Positions 1 through 9,075 of a DNA stretch of 64,000 bases are shown piece after piece (the first letter of the stretch is position 1; each line of letters starts with the position of its first letter). Below the pieces are notes generated by a model. The model searched no databases and was not told the DNA's origin. It saw only the letters and a list, made by a program, of their open reading frames with translations. The DNA comes from Nitrosomonadales bacterium (GTDB taxonomy: Bacteria > Pseudomonadota > Gammaproteobacteria > Burkholderiales > Gallionellaceae): positions 114,621 to 178,620 of the forward strand of contig JACQFX010000056.1 in assembly GCA_016199835.1 (NCBI GenBank). The letters run 5' to 3'. The position numbers and the translations under genes were made by a program.

Positions 1-770
1 TGGGTGCGGTGGATTTCCTGCCCAAGCCCAAGATGGGTATCGTGGACGGCATACAGGGATATGCCGACGAGATAGCGGAAAAAATCCGGGTCGCGTACAA
101 GACCAAGCCACGACAACGCGGCGGGGCACCGTCGGCGCGTGAAGCGCTGCCCGCACTGGGCAATCCTATTTCCACTACCGAGAAGATCATCGCGGTCGGC
201 TCCTCTACCGGTGGTACCGAGGCGATCAAGGAATTCCTGATCAGGATGCCCTCCGATGCGCCGGGCATCGTGATTACCCAGCACATGCCTGAAGCTTTCA
301 CCAAGTCATTTGCCAACCGGCTGGACGGACTATGCAAGATCAGGGTGAGCGAAGCCGTGGATAACGAACGCGTGCTGCCTGGCCATGCGTATATCGCACC
401 CGGCCATTCGCATCTGCTGCTCAAGCGCAGCGGGGCGAATTACATGACCCAGTTGAGCCAGTCCGATCCGGTGAATCACCATCGCCCGTCGGTGGATGTG
501 CTGTTTCGTTCTGTCGCGCAGTGCGCGGGCAAGAACGCCATCGGCGTGATGTTGACCGGCATGGGCAAGGATGGCGCGGTCGCCATGCTGGAGATGCGCC
601 AGGCCGGAGCTTACAACCTGGCGCAGGATGAAGCGAGCTGCGTGGTGTTCGGCATGCCGCGCGAGGCGATAGCAGTCGGTGCAGTGGACGAAGTGGCGCC
701 TATCACCGAGATGACGCAACGGGTGTTGAACCGGTTGATGCAGCGCGGCGGCATGGCTAACCGCGTGTAA
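1..770 (+). CDS. cheB: Chemotaxis response regulator protein-glutamate methylesterase CheB (5' end outside window)
   Basis: Partial gene: the frame is open from the window edge and begins with G-A-V-D-F-L-P-K-P, the end of a receiver domain. The rest is a CheB methylesterase domain, which removes methyl groups from (and deamidates) chemoreceptor glutamates/glutamines in the cytoplasm. Counting from the V at base 9, the catalytic triad is visible: Ser at GSSTGGT (residues 64-70), His92 in ITQHMPEAF and Asp188 in [10 protein letters not shown] linker of about 50 residues separates receiver and esterase, as in full-length CheB. It precedes a partner-switching module and the flagellar genes on the same strand. 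Only the N-terminal receiver is missing, because of the window edge. Confidence 0.96.
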   Translation, partial: GAVDFLPKPKMGIVDGIQGYADEIAEKIRVAYKTKPRQRGGAPSAREALPALGNPISTTEKIIAVGSSTGGTEAIKEFLIRMPSDAPGIVITQHMPEAFTKSFANRLDGLCKIRVSEAVDNERVLPGHAYIAPGHSHLLLKRSGANYMTQLSQSDPVNHHRPSVDVLFRSVAQCAGKNAIGVMLTGMGKDGAVAMLEMRQAGAYNLAQDEASCVVFGMPREAIAVGAVDEVAPITEMTQRVLNRLMQRGGMANRV

Positions 771-872
771 GGACAGTCGGCATCCCGTGGTTTCAATGCG
801 GCATGTCATGTTGCGGCAACTGATCGCAAGAGGATAGCGGCAAGAATCAGAACATCAGGGGAGAGGAAGACA

Positions 873-1178
873 ATGGACATCAGGGTGACAACAGCAGGCC
901 AGACCGGAACCATCCATATGAGCGGGCGTTTTGATTTTAACGTGCATCGCGCATTCAGGGAGGCATATGAGCCTTTGGTGCACCAGAAAGACATAAGCAG
1001 CATCGAACTCAATCTGGCTAGCGTGGAATATATGGACAGCTCGGCACTGGGCATGTTGCTGATGCTGCGCGAACGTGCACAGGTGGAGAAGAAAGAGGTC
1101 GTGTTGAGCAAGCCAACCGACACTGTCGCGCAAATACTGGACATCGCCAATTTCGCGAAAATGTTCACCATCCGCTGA
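873..1178 (+). CDS. STAS-domain anti-sigma-factor antagonist (HsbA/SpoIIAA-like)
   Basis: A 101-residue single-domain STAS protein. The phosphoacceptor loop reads YMDSSALGMLL, with Ser56/Ser57 in the DSS motif that partner-switching kinases phosphorylate in SpoIIAA/RsbV proteins. Start ATG 873 follows a purine-rich gggagaggaag stretch. It lies 4 bp before a receiver-PP2C-kinase gene, so the two are probably co-transcribed and the neighbour probably sets its phosphorylation state. This pair, close to flagellar genes, resembles Pseudomonas aeruginosa HsbA-HsbR, where HsbA binds the anti-sigma factor FlgM. The specific FlgM link here is inference. The upstream gap 771-872 shows no gene. Confidence 0.88.
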   Translation: MDIRVTTAGQTGTIHMSGRFDFNVHRAFREAYEPLVHQKDISSIELNLASVEYMDSSALGMLLMLRERAQVEKKEVVLSKPTDTVAQILDIANFAKMFTIR

Positions 1179-1182
1179 ACAG

Positions 1183-3045
1183 ATGATTGCTCCCGCCCCA
1201 TCTGCCATGGAACAGAGGATGCGTATCCTGATCGTGGACGATACGCGCGCCAATCTGCTGCTGTTGTCTGCCATGGTGGAGAAAATGGGTTATGCGGCGA
1301 CGCAGGCAGATAGCGGCGAACAGGCGCTGGAGCTGTTTGCGCAGGGCGAGCCGGACATGGTGCTGATGGATGTATTCATGCCTGGCATGGACGGGTATGA
1401 GACGGTGCAGAAAATCCGCCGCATAGCCACAAAATGGATGCCGATCATATTTGTTACTGCGGCAGGGCGCGAGGATGATCTGGTGCGCAGCATCGAAGCC
1501 GGGGGCGACGACTATTTGCCCAAGCCGCTCAACTACAAGGTATTGCAGGCGAAGATCAATGTGTTGTTCGAGCGCCTGCGACTCTCCAGAAAGCTCGAAG
1601 AGCAGAATCGCTTGCTGCTCGATTACCATGGGCGGAACGAGGAAGAGCGGCAGACAGCCCAGGAATTCATGAACCGGCTGTTGGCGCTGGACAAGATAAA
1701 TGATCCCCAGGTGCACTTTCATCTGCGAGCAGCGGAAATTTTCAGCGGCGACCTGATCGCGGTGGCGCGTACCCCGGCGAATCATCTGTATGCCATGCTG
1801 GCCGACAGCACCGGTCACGGCCTGACGGCTGCGCTGGCGGTGATGCCGACGCTGCAATTGTTTCACACCATGGCCGCAAAGGGTTACAGCATCGGTGCGA
1901 TCGCGGCCGAGGTCAACTGCAAGGTGCAGGAATATTTGCCGTCCAATCGTTTTGTCGCGGCCGTGCTGGTTGCGCTGGATGAAGAAAATTGCCGGGTAAG
2001 CGTATGGAATGGCGGCTGCCCGCCCGTCGCTTTGTTTTGTTCGGGCGAAGCGGGTGTCCGCCAGTTCGATTCCAGACATCTGCCGATGGGCGTACTCAAG
2101 GCGGATGAGTTTGATGATGAGGTGGAGCATTGCCACTATGGCGAACAGGGATGCCAGTTGCTGCTGTGTTCGGATGGTGCAGTGGATATTGCGGATGCGG
2201 CCAGCATGGCGGACGGCATGGGGCGCTTATTGCAGGCGGCGCAAGCTGTGGACGCGCCAGCAGCGCGCCTGTCGGCCATGGTTGGCATGCTGGAGGCGCG
2301 GCTGGCAGGCAAGCCGGCGTTCGATGATATTGCGCTGATCCTGATTGATTGCCCGCAAGAGTCCGAGACTGTGCCCATCCCGGCGCAGCCGGTACACTCC
2401 GGGGCCGAGTCGCTGGGCGCCATTGCGGCACAGGAGCAAGATGAGCATCAGGCAAAAACAGAGTGGCAGTTTGCGTTAACCCTGACTGCGCCGCAGTTGC
2501 GCCAGATTGACGCCGTGCCGCTGTTGTTGAATCTGGTGAACCAGATAGAACTCGAGGGGCGGGAGCTGTCACGCAAATTGTTCCTGATCCTGTCGGAGCT
2601 GTTCAATAACGCATTGGACCATGGTTTGCTCAGGCTGGATTCGGCGCTGAAGCATGATCCGCAGGGTATGGAGCGCTATTTTGAAGAACGTGCTGCGCGT
2701 CTGAAGCGGCTGGCGGAAGGCGAGATCAATATCAGGCTACAGAAGATTTCCACTACGCTCGGCCCCTGCCTCATAGTCGTCATCAGCGATACCGGCAAGG
2801 GTTTTGATTACCTTGCCACTCTCCAGGTTGCTGCAATGGAAACGGGCATGCGGCGTCATGGTCGGGGCATCATGCTGGTGCAGAGCCTGAGTGGAGATTT
2901 GCAGTATTCCAATAATGGCGCACAGGCCCAGGTCTGCATCCCGTTGCATGACACCGGGCTGTGCGCTCCTCCCGGATCTGATGGTGGATGCAAGATAGCG
3001 CGAGCGAGTGTGGCTGAGTGCGCGTCAGCGGGTGGAGGAGCATGA
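1183..3045 (+). CDS. Response regulator with PP2C/SpoIIE phosphatase and HATPase (anti-sigma kinase-like) domains (HsbR-like)
   Basis: A 620-residue three-domain signalling protein. Residues about 13-130 are a receiver (DD at 19-20, phosphoacceptor Asp63 in LMDVFMPGMDG, Lys in DDYLPKPL). Residues about 180-400 are a SpoIIE/PP2C phosphatase (FSGDLIAVA, ADSTGHGLTAAL, LLCSDGAVD, DDIALILID). Residues about 425-600 are a GHKL ATPase of RsbW type (N-box SELFNNALDHG, G1 ISDTGKGFDY, G2 HGRGIMLVQSL). Such proteins both phosphorylate and dephosphorylate a STAS partner, presumably the 101-residue protein encoded 4 bp upstream. This is the architecture of P. aeruginosa HsbR. An internal ATG at 1207 is an alternative start. 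Soluble; no membrane segment seen. Confidence 0.9.
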   Translation: MIAPAPSAMEQRMRILIVDDTRANLLLLSAMVEKMGYAATQADSGEQALELFAQGEPDMVLMDVFMPGMDGYETVQKIRRIATKWMPIIFVTAAGREDDLVRSIEAGGDDYLPKPLNYKVLQAKINVLFERLRLSRKLEEQNRLLLDYHGRNEEERQTAQEFMNRLLALDKINDPQVHFHLRAAEIFSGDLIAVARTPANHLYAMLADSTGHGLTAALAVMPTLQLFHTMAAKGYSIGAIAAEVNCKVQEYLPSNRFVAAVLVALDEENCRVSVWNGGCPPVALFCSGEAGVRQFDSRHLPMGVLKADEFDDEVEHCHYGEQGCQLLLCSDGAVDIADAASMADGMGRLLQAAQAVDAPAARLSAMVGMLEARLAGKPAFDDIALILIDCPQESETVPIPAQPVHSGAESLGAIAAQEQDEHQAKTEWQFALTLTAPQLRQIDAVPLLLNLVNQIELEGRELSRKLFLILSELFNNALDHGLLRLDSALKHDPQGMERYFEERAARLKRLAEGEINIRLQKISTTLGPCLIVVISDTGKGFDYLATLQVAAMETGMRRHGRGIMLVQSLSGDLQYSNNGAQAQVCIPLHDTGLCAPPGSDGGCKIARASVAECASAGGGA

Positions 3046-4105
3046 GGCTCATCAAGCGGAGTCGGTCGTGGGAATAAAACCTTCGCCAGTCAGGATGCTG
3101 CTCGTCTTGATGGGGGTGGTGTTTGCCATAGAATGGCTGGTCATGACTGTGTTCCAGCGGATTCCCCACATATCACCCTGGCTGGAAAATTTTCTCGATG
3201 CTTCAGTGCTGGTCGTGCTGCTTTTCCCGACACTCTATTTTTCTGTGTTCCGGCCACTGGCGCAGTTGGTTGAGCAGCACAGGGAAATGGAGGCCGAGCT
3301 GCTCGGGCATCGCAGTCACCTGGAAGAGATGGTCGCACAGCGAACCGAGCAGATTAACGGCTATCTGGAACAGCACGAGCAAGAAGACGTGCTGGCCGCC
3401 TATGTGATGGGGCGTTACCTCAATGCGAGCCACGATGATCCTAGAGTTGGGTATTCGATACTGTCGGCGTCGCATCATTTCAGCGGCGATGCGATTTCCG
3501 TAGCCAGGACGCCGGAAGGCGGGTTGAACGTAATGATGCTGGATGCCACGGGTCATGGCTTGTCTGCGGCCATCAATTTGCTGCCTGCGATACAGGCATT
3601 TTATTCGATGTCGAGAAAGGGGCTGCCGCTGGAAATGCTGGTTCCCGAGATAAACGACAAGACTCGCGAACTGTCGTCGCCCGGCCGCTTCCTGGCAGCT
3701 ACTTTTCTCCATATCGACCCGGCAGCCTCACGGCTTACAGGTTGGGTGGGCGGTACACCCAAGGTGTATGTGCAGGGGCCGGAAGGGATACAGTCTTTCA
3801 AGTCGGGCAATCTGGCGCTGGGCATCCTTCCTTCCAGAGAATTGCATTTTGAATTTTTCAGTGCTCCCTGGAACAGTCTGTCCATGCTGGTGACTTGCTC
3901 GGATGGTGTGCTCGAATCCCAGGGAAAAGACGGCCGGGATCTGGGCGAGAACTGGGTTTATGGCGCCATCCAGCGATATGGCAACGCGCTGGATAAAGCG
4001 CTTTTTGAGAAAATCTGGGAAGAGAGTCTGGACGGGAACAAGCCGCATGACGATGCGACCATACTGATCATCAATCAGGCGATGGCTCCGATGCCGGGGC
4101 TTTAG
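3008..4105 (+). CDS. Membrane-anchored PP2C (SpoIIE-type) serine phosphatase
   Basis: A protein of up to 365 residues with two hydrophobic segments (about 30-49 and 61-81), a short coiled coil rich in Glu/Gln/His (about 88-126) and a C-terminal SpoIIE/PP2C phosphatase domain with acidic metal-binding motifs FSGDAISVA, LDATGHGLSAA, TCSDGVLES and HDDATILII. It probably dephosphorylates a STAS-domain partner, giving a second phosphatase input to the preceding module. The GTG at 3008 overlaps the upstream gene by 38 bp; later in-frame GTGs at 3032 and 3068 are equally possible, so the N-terminus is uncertain. The ATG at 3042 is in another frame and closes quickly. No sensor domain is recognised outside the membrane hairpin. 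Confidence 0.85.
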   Translation: MWLSARQRVEEHEAHQAESVVGIKPSPVRMLLVLMGVVFAIEWLVMTVFQRIPHISPWLENFLDASVLVVLLFPTLYFSVFRPLAQLVEQHREMEAELLGHRSHLEEMVAQRTEQINGYLEQHEQEDVLAAYVMGRYLNASHDDPRVGYSILSASHHFSGDAISVARTPEGGLNVMMLDATGHGLSAAINLLPAIQAFYSMSRKGLPLEMLVPEINDKTRELSSPGRFLAATFLHIDPAASRLTGWVGGTPKVYVQGPEGIQSFKSGNLALGILPSRELHFEFFSAPWNSLSMLVTCSDGVLESQGKDGRDLGENWVYGAIQRYGNALDKALFEKIWEESLDGNKPHDDATILIINQAMAPMPGL

Positions 4106-4162
4106 TCTTCTGCCTGCTGTAAAACTCCAAAATGAAATAGACAGGAAACCATAGCCTGTTCG

Positions 4163-4188
4163 CGGCATCGATTTTTCTTTTGATGCCG
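4163..4188. repeat. Inverted repeat upstream of flhB
   Basis: CGGCATC (4163-4169) and GATGCCG (4182-4188) are exact inverted repeats around a T-rich loop, in the 111-bp gap between the phosphatase gene and flhB. No T tract follows the right arm, so it is not a classical terminator. It could be an operator or a weak hairpin in the flhB leader. The right arm contains GCCGATAA by chance, but there is no matching -35 element. Confidence 0.5.
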
Positions 4189-4216
4189 ATAATCACCATA
4201 ACTAGAGGTAAAGGTT

Positions 4217-5368
4217 ATGGCCGAAGACAGTGATCTGGAACGAACGGAACAACCCTCACAGCGGCGAATAGATCAGGCGCGCGAAGAGGGGCAGGTCGCG
4301 CGTTCGCGCGAATTGTCCACGTTCGCCGTGATGATGGCGGGCGGAGCGGGAATATGGTTGATGGGTTCCTCGCTGTCCGGGCAATTGATCAGGTTGCTGC
4401 ATGACGGGCTCACCGTGGATCGCGAACTTGCCTTTCATTCCGATCTGCTGCTGCTGCGTTTGTACACACTGTCGGCGGATACGCTGCTGGTCTTCCTGCC
4501 GCTGCTGCTGCTGCTGTTGCTTACGGCCGCATTCTCTCCCTTGCTGCTTAATGGCTGGCTGTTCACCCTGAAACCGCTGCAACCGAATTTCACGAAACTC
4601 AATCCGATCGAGGGTATCTCCCGCATGTTCTCCGTCAATAGTCTGGCCGAGCTGGGCAAGGCCATCGGCAAATCGGTGATCGTGGGCGGCATCGGAGCGT
4701 GGGCGATTTGGCACAACAAGGATGCGGTGATGGAATTGATCGCACAACCTGCGGTTGTCTCCGTCCCGCACCTGGGCTATCTGATGTGGATGAGCTTTGC
4801 TGCCATCATGGGCGGCATGCTGCTGATCGTGGCGGTGGATGTGCCGCTCCAGTTGTGGGAACACAACAAGAAGCTGAAGATGACCAAGGAGGAAGTGCGC
4901 CAGGAAGCCAAGGAAACCGAGGGCGATCCGCAGGTCAAGGGACGTATCCGCAGCATGCAGCGCGAAATGGCGCGCCGCCGCATGATGGCCGAGATTCCGA
5001 CCGCCGACGTGGTGGTGACCAACCCGACGCACTACTCAGTGGCTTTACGTTACGCCGATGGCAGCATGAAGGCGCCCATCGTGGTAGCCAAGGGCTCGCA
5101 TCATCTGGCGGCGAAGATCAAGGAAATCGCCATTGCCAACAATGTGCCGATACTCGAAGCGCCGCCACTGGCGCGTGCCTTGCACAAATATACCGAGCTG
5201 GGCGAGACCATACCCGAAGCGCTGTACATGGCCGTGGCGGAAGTGCTGTCTTACGTTTATCAATTGCGTCGTTACAACAAGGTGGGCGGTGCCCGGCCGG
5301 AAGAGCCGCACGAATTGCCGGTGCCGCCGCAGCTTGACCCGGCTAACGAGGAAGCCCGGCCGGCGTAG
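4217..5368 (+). CDS. flhB: Flagellar type III export protein FlhB
   Basis: A 383-residue inner-membrane export-gate protein. The N-terminus (DSDLERTEQPSQRRIDQARE) is typical, followed by four hydrophobic segments to about residue 215 and a cytoplasmic C-terminal domain. The autocleavage motif NPTHY begins at Asn269; cleavage between N and P in this family switches export from rod/hook to filament substrates, together with FliK. Start ATG 4217 follows agaggtaaaggtt. It opens the plus-strand flhB-flhA-flhF-flhG-fliA-mot run. A second, short FlhB C-terminal paralogue lies at 57924-58229. Confidence 0.98.
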   Translation: MAEDSDLERTEQPSQRRIDQAREEGQVARSRELSTFAVMMAGGAGIWLMGSSLSGQLIRLLHDGLTVDRELAFHSDLLLLRLYTLSADTLLVFLPLLLLLLLTAAFSPLLLNGWLFTLKPLQPNFTKLNPIEGISRMFSVNSLAELGKAIGKSVIVGGIGAWAIWHNKDAVMELIAQPAVVSVPHLGYLMWMSFAAIMGGMLLIVAVDVPLQLWEHNKKLKMTKEEVRQEAKETEGDPQVKGRIRSMQREMARRRMMAEIPTADVVVTNPTHYSVALRYADGSMKAPIVVAKGSHHLAAKIKEIAIANNVPILEAPPLARALHKYTELGETIPEALYMAVAEVLSYVYQLRRYNKVGGARPEEPHELPVPPQLDPANEEARPA

Positions 5369-5406
5369 GTGCGGACTACCTCAAAGAAGTTCCTGTCCCC
5401 GGAGGG

Positions 5407-5441
5407 TATTCGCACGTGGCTCCATGGACGCCGTGCGAATA
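5407..5441. repeat. Long imperfect palindrome between flhB and flhA
   Basis: TATTCGCAC (5407-5415) and GTGCGAATA (5433-5441) are exact inverted repeats. Inside them GGC (5418-5420) pairs with GCC (5430-5432), around the self-complementary octamer TCCATGGA (5421-5428). The result is a 35-bp hairpin with a 2-nt bulge. No T tract follows. It sits in the 256-bp non-coding gap 5369-5624, where no gene was recognised; a role as regulator-binding site or mRNA structure for flhA is possible but unproven. Confidence 0.6.
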
Positions 5442-5624
5442 AATGCGCACTTGGAGCGGGTGACCCCCCGGTTTTTCTGCAAGTTGCGCGCTGCGGACTA
5501 CCATCTGAAAAGCCGCAAAAAAAACCTCCTATTCCCACGATGCCCATTGCCACCTGGCTCGGATAATGTCCCTGTATGAAATTGGGTCAGCATGGCCACC
5601 GCAATCTGCGAAAGAGAACGCATC

Positions 5625-7712
5625 ATGAACCTGCTACAAAGTATACAAAATCTGATCAAGCGCGCCGGGCTGCGCACCCTGGCCGGGCCAGTGTTGATCG
5701 TGTTAATCCTGGCGATGATGGTGTTGCCGCTGCCGCCTTTCCTGCTCGATATTCTGTTCACCTTCAATATCGCAATCGCGGTGATGGTGTTGCTGGTGAG
5801 CATGAACACCACAAAAGCTCTGGACTTTGCGGTGTTTCCTACCGTGTTGCTGGTCACCACGCTGCTGCGTCTGTCGCTTAATGTCGCGTCTACTCGCGTG
5901 GTGCTGCTGGAAGGACATACCGGTCCGGCTGCTGCGGGTAAGGTGATCGAGGCATTCGGCCACTTTCTGGTGGGCGGCAATTATGCAGTCGGTATCGTGG
6001 TGTTTGCCATTCTGGTGGTAATCAACTTTGTGGTCATCACCAAGGGTGCGGGGCGCATTGCCGAGGTGGGCGCACGCTTCACTCTGGATGCGATGCCTGG
6101 CAAGCAGATGGCGATTGATGCCGACCTCAATGCGGGCTTGATCGGTGAGGACGAGGCGCGTCGTCGCCGTTCCGAGGTCGCCCAGGAAGCCGATTTCTTC
6201 GGGTCGATGGATGGTGCATCCAAGTTTGTGCGCGGCGATGCGGTGGCGGGTATCGTGATCATGTTGATCAACGTGGTCGGTGGCTTGATAGTGGGCGTGC
6301 TGCAACACAATCTGAGCCTGTCTACGGCGGCGCAGAACTATACCCTGCTAGCTATCGGTGACGGGCTGGTGGCGCAGATCCCGGCCCTGGTTATTTCCAC
6401 GGCCGCTGGTATGGTGGTGAGCCGTGTGTCCACGGATGAGAATATCGGGCAGCAACTCATGGGCCAGTTGTTCAGCCAGCCTCAAGTACTGGTGCTGACG
6501 GGCGGCATTCTTGCCATGATGGGATTGATTCCCGGTATGCCGCATTTCGCTTTCCTGTTGCTGGCAAGCGCATTAGGTGGGCTGGCATATTATCTTGTGC
6601 AACGTGGCAAGAAAGCAACGGAGCAGGCCGCCGTAGAAACCATCGCGGCGCCAGTTGCAACGGAAGCGCCGGAAGCCAGTTGGGAAGATGTGGCACAGGT
6701 GGACGTACTGGGTCTGGAGGTTGGTTATCGCTTGATCACACTGGTGGACAAGGCGCAGGACGGCGACCTGCTGCGCCGTATCAAGGGTATCCGCAAGAAA
6801 TTCACGCAGGACATCGGTTTTCTGCCGCCTCCCATCCACATCCGCGATAATCTGGATCTGCGCCCCAACGCTTACCGTATCACTCTGAAGGGTGCGGAGA
6901 TAGGTGCGGGCGAGGCTTATCCCAACATGCATCTGGCGATCAACCCCGGCAATGCGGGTGGCGAGTTGCCCGGCACGCCGACCACCGATCCGGCATTCGG
7001 TTTGCCTGCGGTCTGGATAGACAACGCCATGCGCGAGCAGGCGCAGGCCATGGGCTACACCGTGGTGGATGCCAGCACAGTGGTTGCCACGCATCTGAGC
7101 CACTTGATCCACACCCATGCTGCCGAATTGCTGGGGCGGCAGGAGTTGCAGCAGTTGCTGGATCATCTGGCCAAGCTCGCCCCGAAACTCACGGAGGATC
7201 TGATACCCAAGCTGTTGCCATTGTCTACGGTGCAGAAGGTGATGCAGAACCTGCTGGATGAGGGGATGCACATTCGCGATATGCGCACCATACTGGAAAC
7301 GCTGGCTGAATATGCCGGGCAGACGCAGGATCCCTATCAGCTTACTGCGCTGGTGCGCGTGGCGCTGGGCCCGGCCATCGTCCAGCAATTCTATCCGTCG
7401 GCGCAGGAATTGCAGGTCATCGGCATGGACAAGGAACTGGAATATGTGCTGATGCAGGCGTTGCAGGCCGGCGGCAGCAACCAGGCCATTGAGCCCGGAT
7501 TGGCCGATACCTTGCTGCGCGAAGCGCGCAATGCGGCACAGGCGCAGGAACAGTTGGGGTTGCCCACAGTATTGCTGGTGCCTGGCCAGTTGCGCGACCT
7601 GCTGGCGCGTTTCCTGAAGCGCGCATTGCCGCAACTCAAGGTTATCTCGCATGACGAAGTGCCCGGATTCAAGGCCGTGCGTGTGACCTCCATGGTGGGC
7701 GGACGCGCATAG
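5625..7712 (+). CDS. flhA: Flagellar type III export gate protein FlhA
   Basis: About 695 residues from ATG 5625, which follows aaagagaacgcatc and gives the normal family length; an in-frame ATG at 5592 would add 11 residues. The N-terminal half has about eight hydrophobic segments (for example LDILFTFNIAIAVMVLLVS) and the conserved LLRLSLNVASTR segment of the FHIPEP family; the C-terminal cytoplasmic half docks export chaperone-substrate complexes. It works with FlhB and FliPQR as the proton-driven export gate. Downstream, 130 bp separate it from flhF, with no gene seen between. Confidence 0.98.
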   Translation: MNLLQSIQNLIKRAGLRTLAGPVLIVLILAMMVLPLPPFLLDILFTFNIAIAVMVLLVSMNTTKALDFAVFPTVLLVTTLLRLSLNVASTRVVLLEGHTGPAAAGKVIEAFGHFLVGGNYAVGIVVFAILVVINFVVITKGAGRIAEVGARFTLDAMPGKQMAIDADLNAGLIGEDEARRRRSEVAQEADFFGSMDGASKFVRGDAVAGIVIMLINVVGGLIVGVLQHNLSLSTAAQNYTLLAIGDGLVAQIPALVISTAAGMVVSRVSTDENIGQQLMGQLFSQPQVLVLTGGILAMMGLIPGMPHFAFLLLASALGGLAYYLVQRGKKATEQAAVETIAAPVATEAPEASWEDVAQVDVLGLEVGYRLITLVDKAQDGDLLRRIKGIRKKFTQDIGFLPPPIHIRDNLDLRPNAYRITLKGAEIGAGEAYPNMHLAINPGNAGGELPGTPTTDPAFGLPAVWIDNAMREQAQAMGYTVVDASTVVATHLSHLIHTHAAELLGRQELQQLLDHLAKLAPKLTEDLIPKLLPLSTVQKVMQNLLDEGMHIRDMRTILETLAEYAGQTQDPYQLTALVRVALGPAIVQQFYPSAQELQVIGMDKELEYVLMQALQAGGSNQAIEPGLADTLLREARNAAQAQEQLGLPTVLLVPGQLRDLLARFLKRALPQLKVISHDEVPGFKAVRVTSMVGGRA

Positions 7713-7842
7713 GAATGTGCTTTGAGTTGAATAGCGTGATAAAGCCCCTTTTATTCGTGCGAACGGAGGGACTGCAAATGTCGATAATGTTAATCACGGA
7801 TAAAGTAAATCGTGCCGGATGATTCGATGTTGGGAGGAAAGC

Positions 7843-9075
7843 ATGAACGCAAGGAAATTTGTCGCAGCGACATCGCGTGAGGCCTTGCGCCTGGTGCGCG
7901 ACGAGCTGGGTGCGGACGCAGTCGTCCTGTCTAACCGCAAGGTGGATGAGGGCGTCGAGATCATGGCCGTATCGGGTGCCGAGTTTGCCGGGCTGACGCA
8001 GGAACGCAAGGCGGAGCCGGCGCACAGGGCGCCAGTCCAGGCGCAGCCGGTTGTGACCATGCCCGCACCTGTCGCGGCCGCGCCGGAAATGCATTCAGCC
8101 ATCATATTGGAACAGCAGGGCATACTCAGTGAAATAAAATCCATGCGCGATATGGTGCAGGAACAGCTGGCCTGCCTGTCGTGGTCGGATATGCAGCAGC
8201 GCGACCCGCAACGTGCGCGCATGTTGCGCGACCTGCTCAATGCCGGGTTCAGCCCGGCATTGTCGCGCCAGTTGCTCGATAAAATGCCAGCAGATACGGA
8301 GGCTTCCTGGCTGCGCCAGGTGCTGGGGTTGAATCTGCGCGTGGCCACGCAGGAAGAAGATGTGGTGGTGCGCGGCGGCGTGCTTGCGTTGATCGGTCCC
8401 ACTGGTGTGGGCAAAACCACCACCACGGCCAAGCTGGCGGCGCGTGCCGTGGTGCGCTACGGCGCCGACAAAGTGGCGCTGATTACCACGGACAGTTACC
8501 GTATCGGTGCGCATGAGCAGTTGCGTATCTACGGCAAGATACTCGGTGTCGAGGTGCATGCGGTGCGCGATACGGAGGACTTGCGCCTTACCCTGTCGGC
8601 GTTGAAGAAAAAGCATCTGGTGCTGATAGACACCATAGGAATGGGCCAACGCGACAAGCGCGTGGCCGGGCAAACCGAGATGTTCGACGCCTGTGGTGTA
8701 CAGCGCCTGCTGCTGCTGAATGCCACCAGTGGCGGCGATACGCTGGATGATGTGGTGCGCATGTACCACGGCACCGGTGTCGTCGGTTGCATTCCGACCA
8801 AACTGGACGAGGCCGTGTCTCTGGGTACGGTGCTGGATGTGGTGGTACGCCATAAACTGACCTTGCACTACATCACCAACGGCCAGCGCGTGCCCGAAGA
8901 TCTGCATGAGGTTAATCTGGAATACCTGTTGCACCGCGCATTGAAACCGGCTGCCAGGGCCGCGACGTTTACTTTGAATGAACTGGAGTTCCCGATGCTG
9001 ATGGCGGGCGTGGGTTCGGCATCGGCAAGAAATTTGAATACCTCCCCAGCGAACGGGGTGCAATATGCTGCTTGA
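7843..9075 (+). CDS. flhF: Flagellar biosynthesis SRP-type GTPase FlhF
   Basis: A 410-residue SRP-family GTPase that places polar flagella. It starts MNARKFVAATSREALRLV, the usual FlhF N-terminus; ATG 7843 follows gggaggaaagc, so the upstream in-frame ATG 7819 is not preferred. The G1 loop GPTGVGKTTTTAK is at about residues 185-197, followed by the NG-domain DTIGMGQRDKR motif. In the family, FlhF recruits early basal-body parts to the pole and is switched by FlhG. It overlaps flhG by 11 bp, which suggests translational coupling and polar flagellation. Confidence 0.97.
   Translation: MNARKFVAATSREALRLVRDELGADAVVLSNRKVDEGVEIMAVSGAEFAGLTQERKAEPAHRAPVQAQPVVTMPAPVAAAPEMHSAIILEQQGILSEIKSMRDMVQEQLACLSWSDMQQRDPQRARMLRDLLNAGFSPALSRQLLDKMPADTEASWLRQVLGLNLRVATQEEDVVVRGGVLALIGPTGVGKTTTTAKLAARAVVRYGADKVALITTDSYRIGAHEQLRIYGKILGVEVHAVRDTEDLRLTLSALKKKHLVLIDTIGMGQRDKRVAGQTEMFDACGVQRLLLLNATSGGDTLDDVVRMYHGTGVVGCIPTKLDEAVSLGTVLDVVVRHKLTLHYITNGQRVPEDLHEVNLEYLLHRALKPAARAATFTLNELEFPMLMAGVGSASARNLNTSPANGVQYAA

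Noticed and set aside
798..812. GG-GC pair resembling a sigma-54 promoter before the STAS gene
   Set aside because: The spacing between GG and GC is 11 instead of 10 nt and the rest of the consensus is poor.
4185..4192. GCCGATAA upstream of flhB as a sigma-28 promoter
   Set aside because: The position 15 bp upstream reads CATC, not TAAA; the motif is explained by the inverted repeat.
4435..4560. Repetitive CTG-rich stretch in flhB as a microsatellite
   Set aside because: It encodes the leucine-rich membrane helix of FlhB and is explained by codon use.
6573..7652. 359-codon minus-strand open frame
   Set aside because: Antisense to flhA, Gln/His-rich, no domain.
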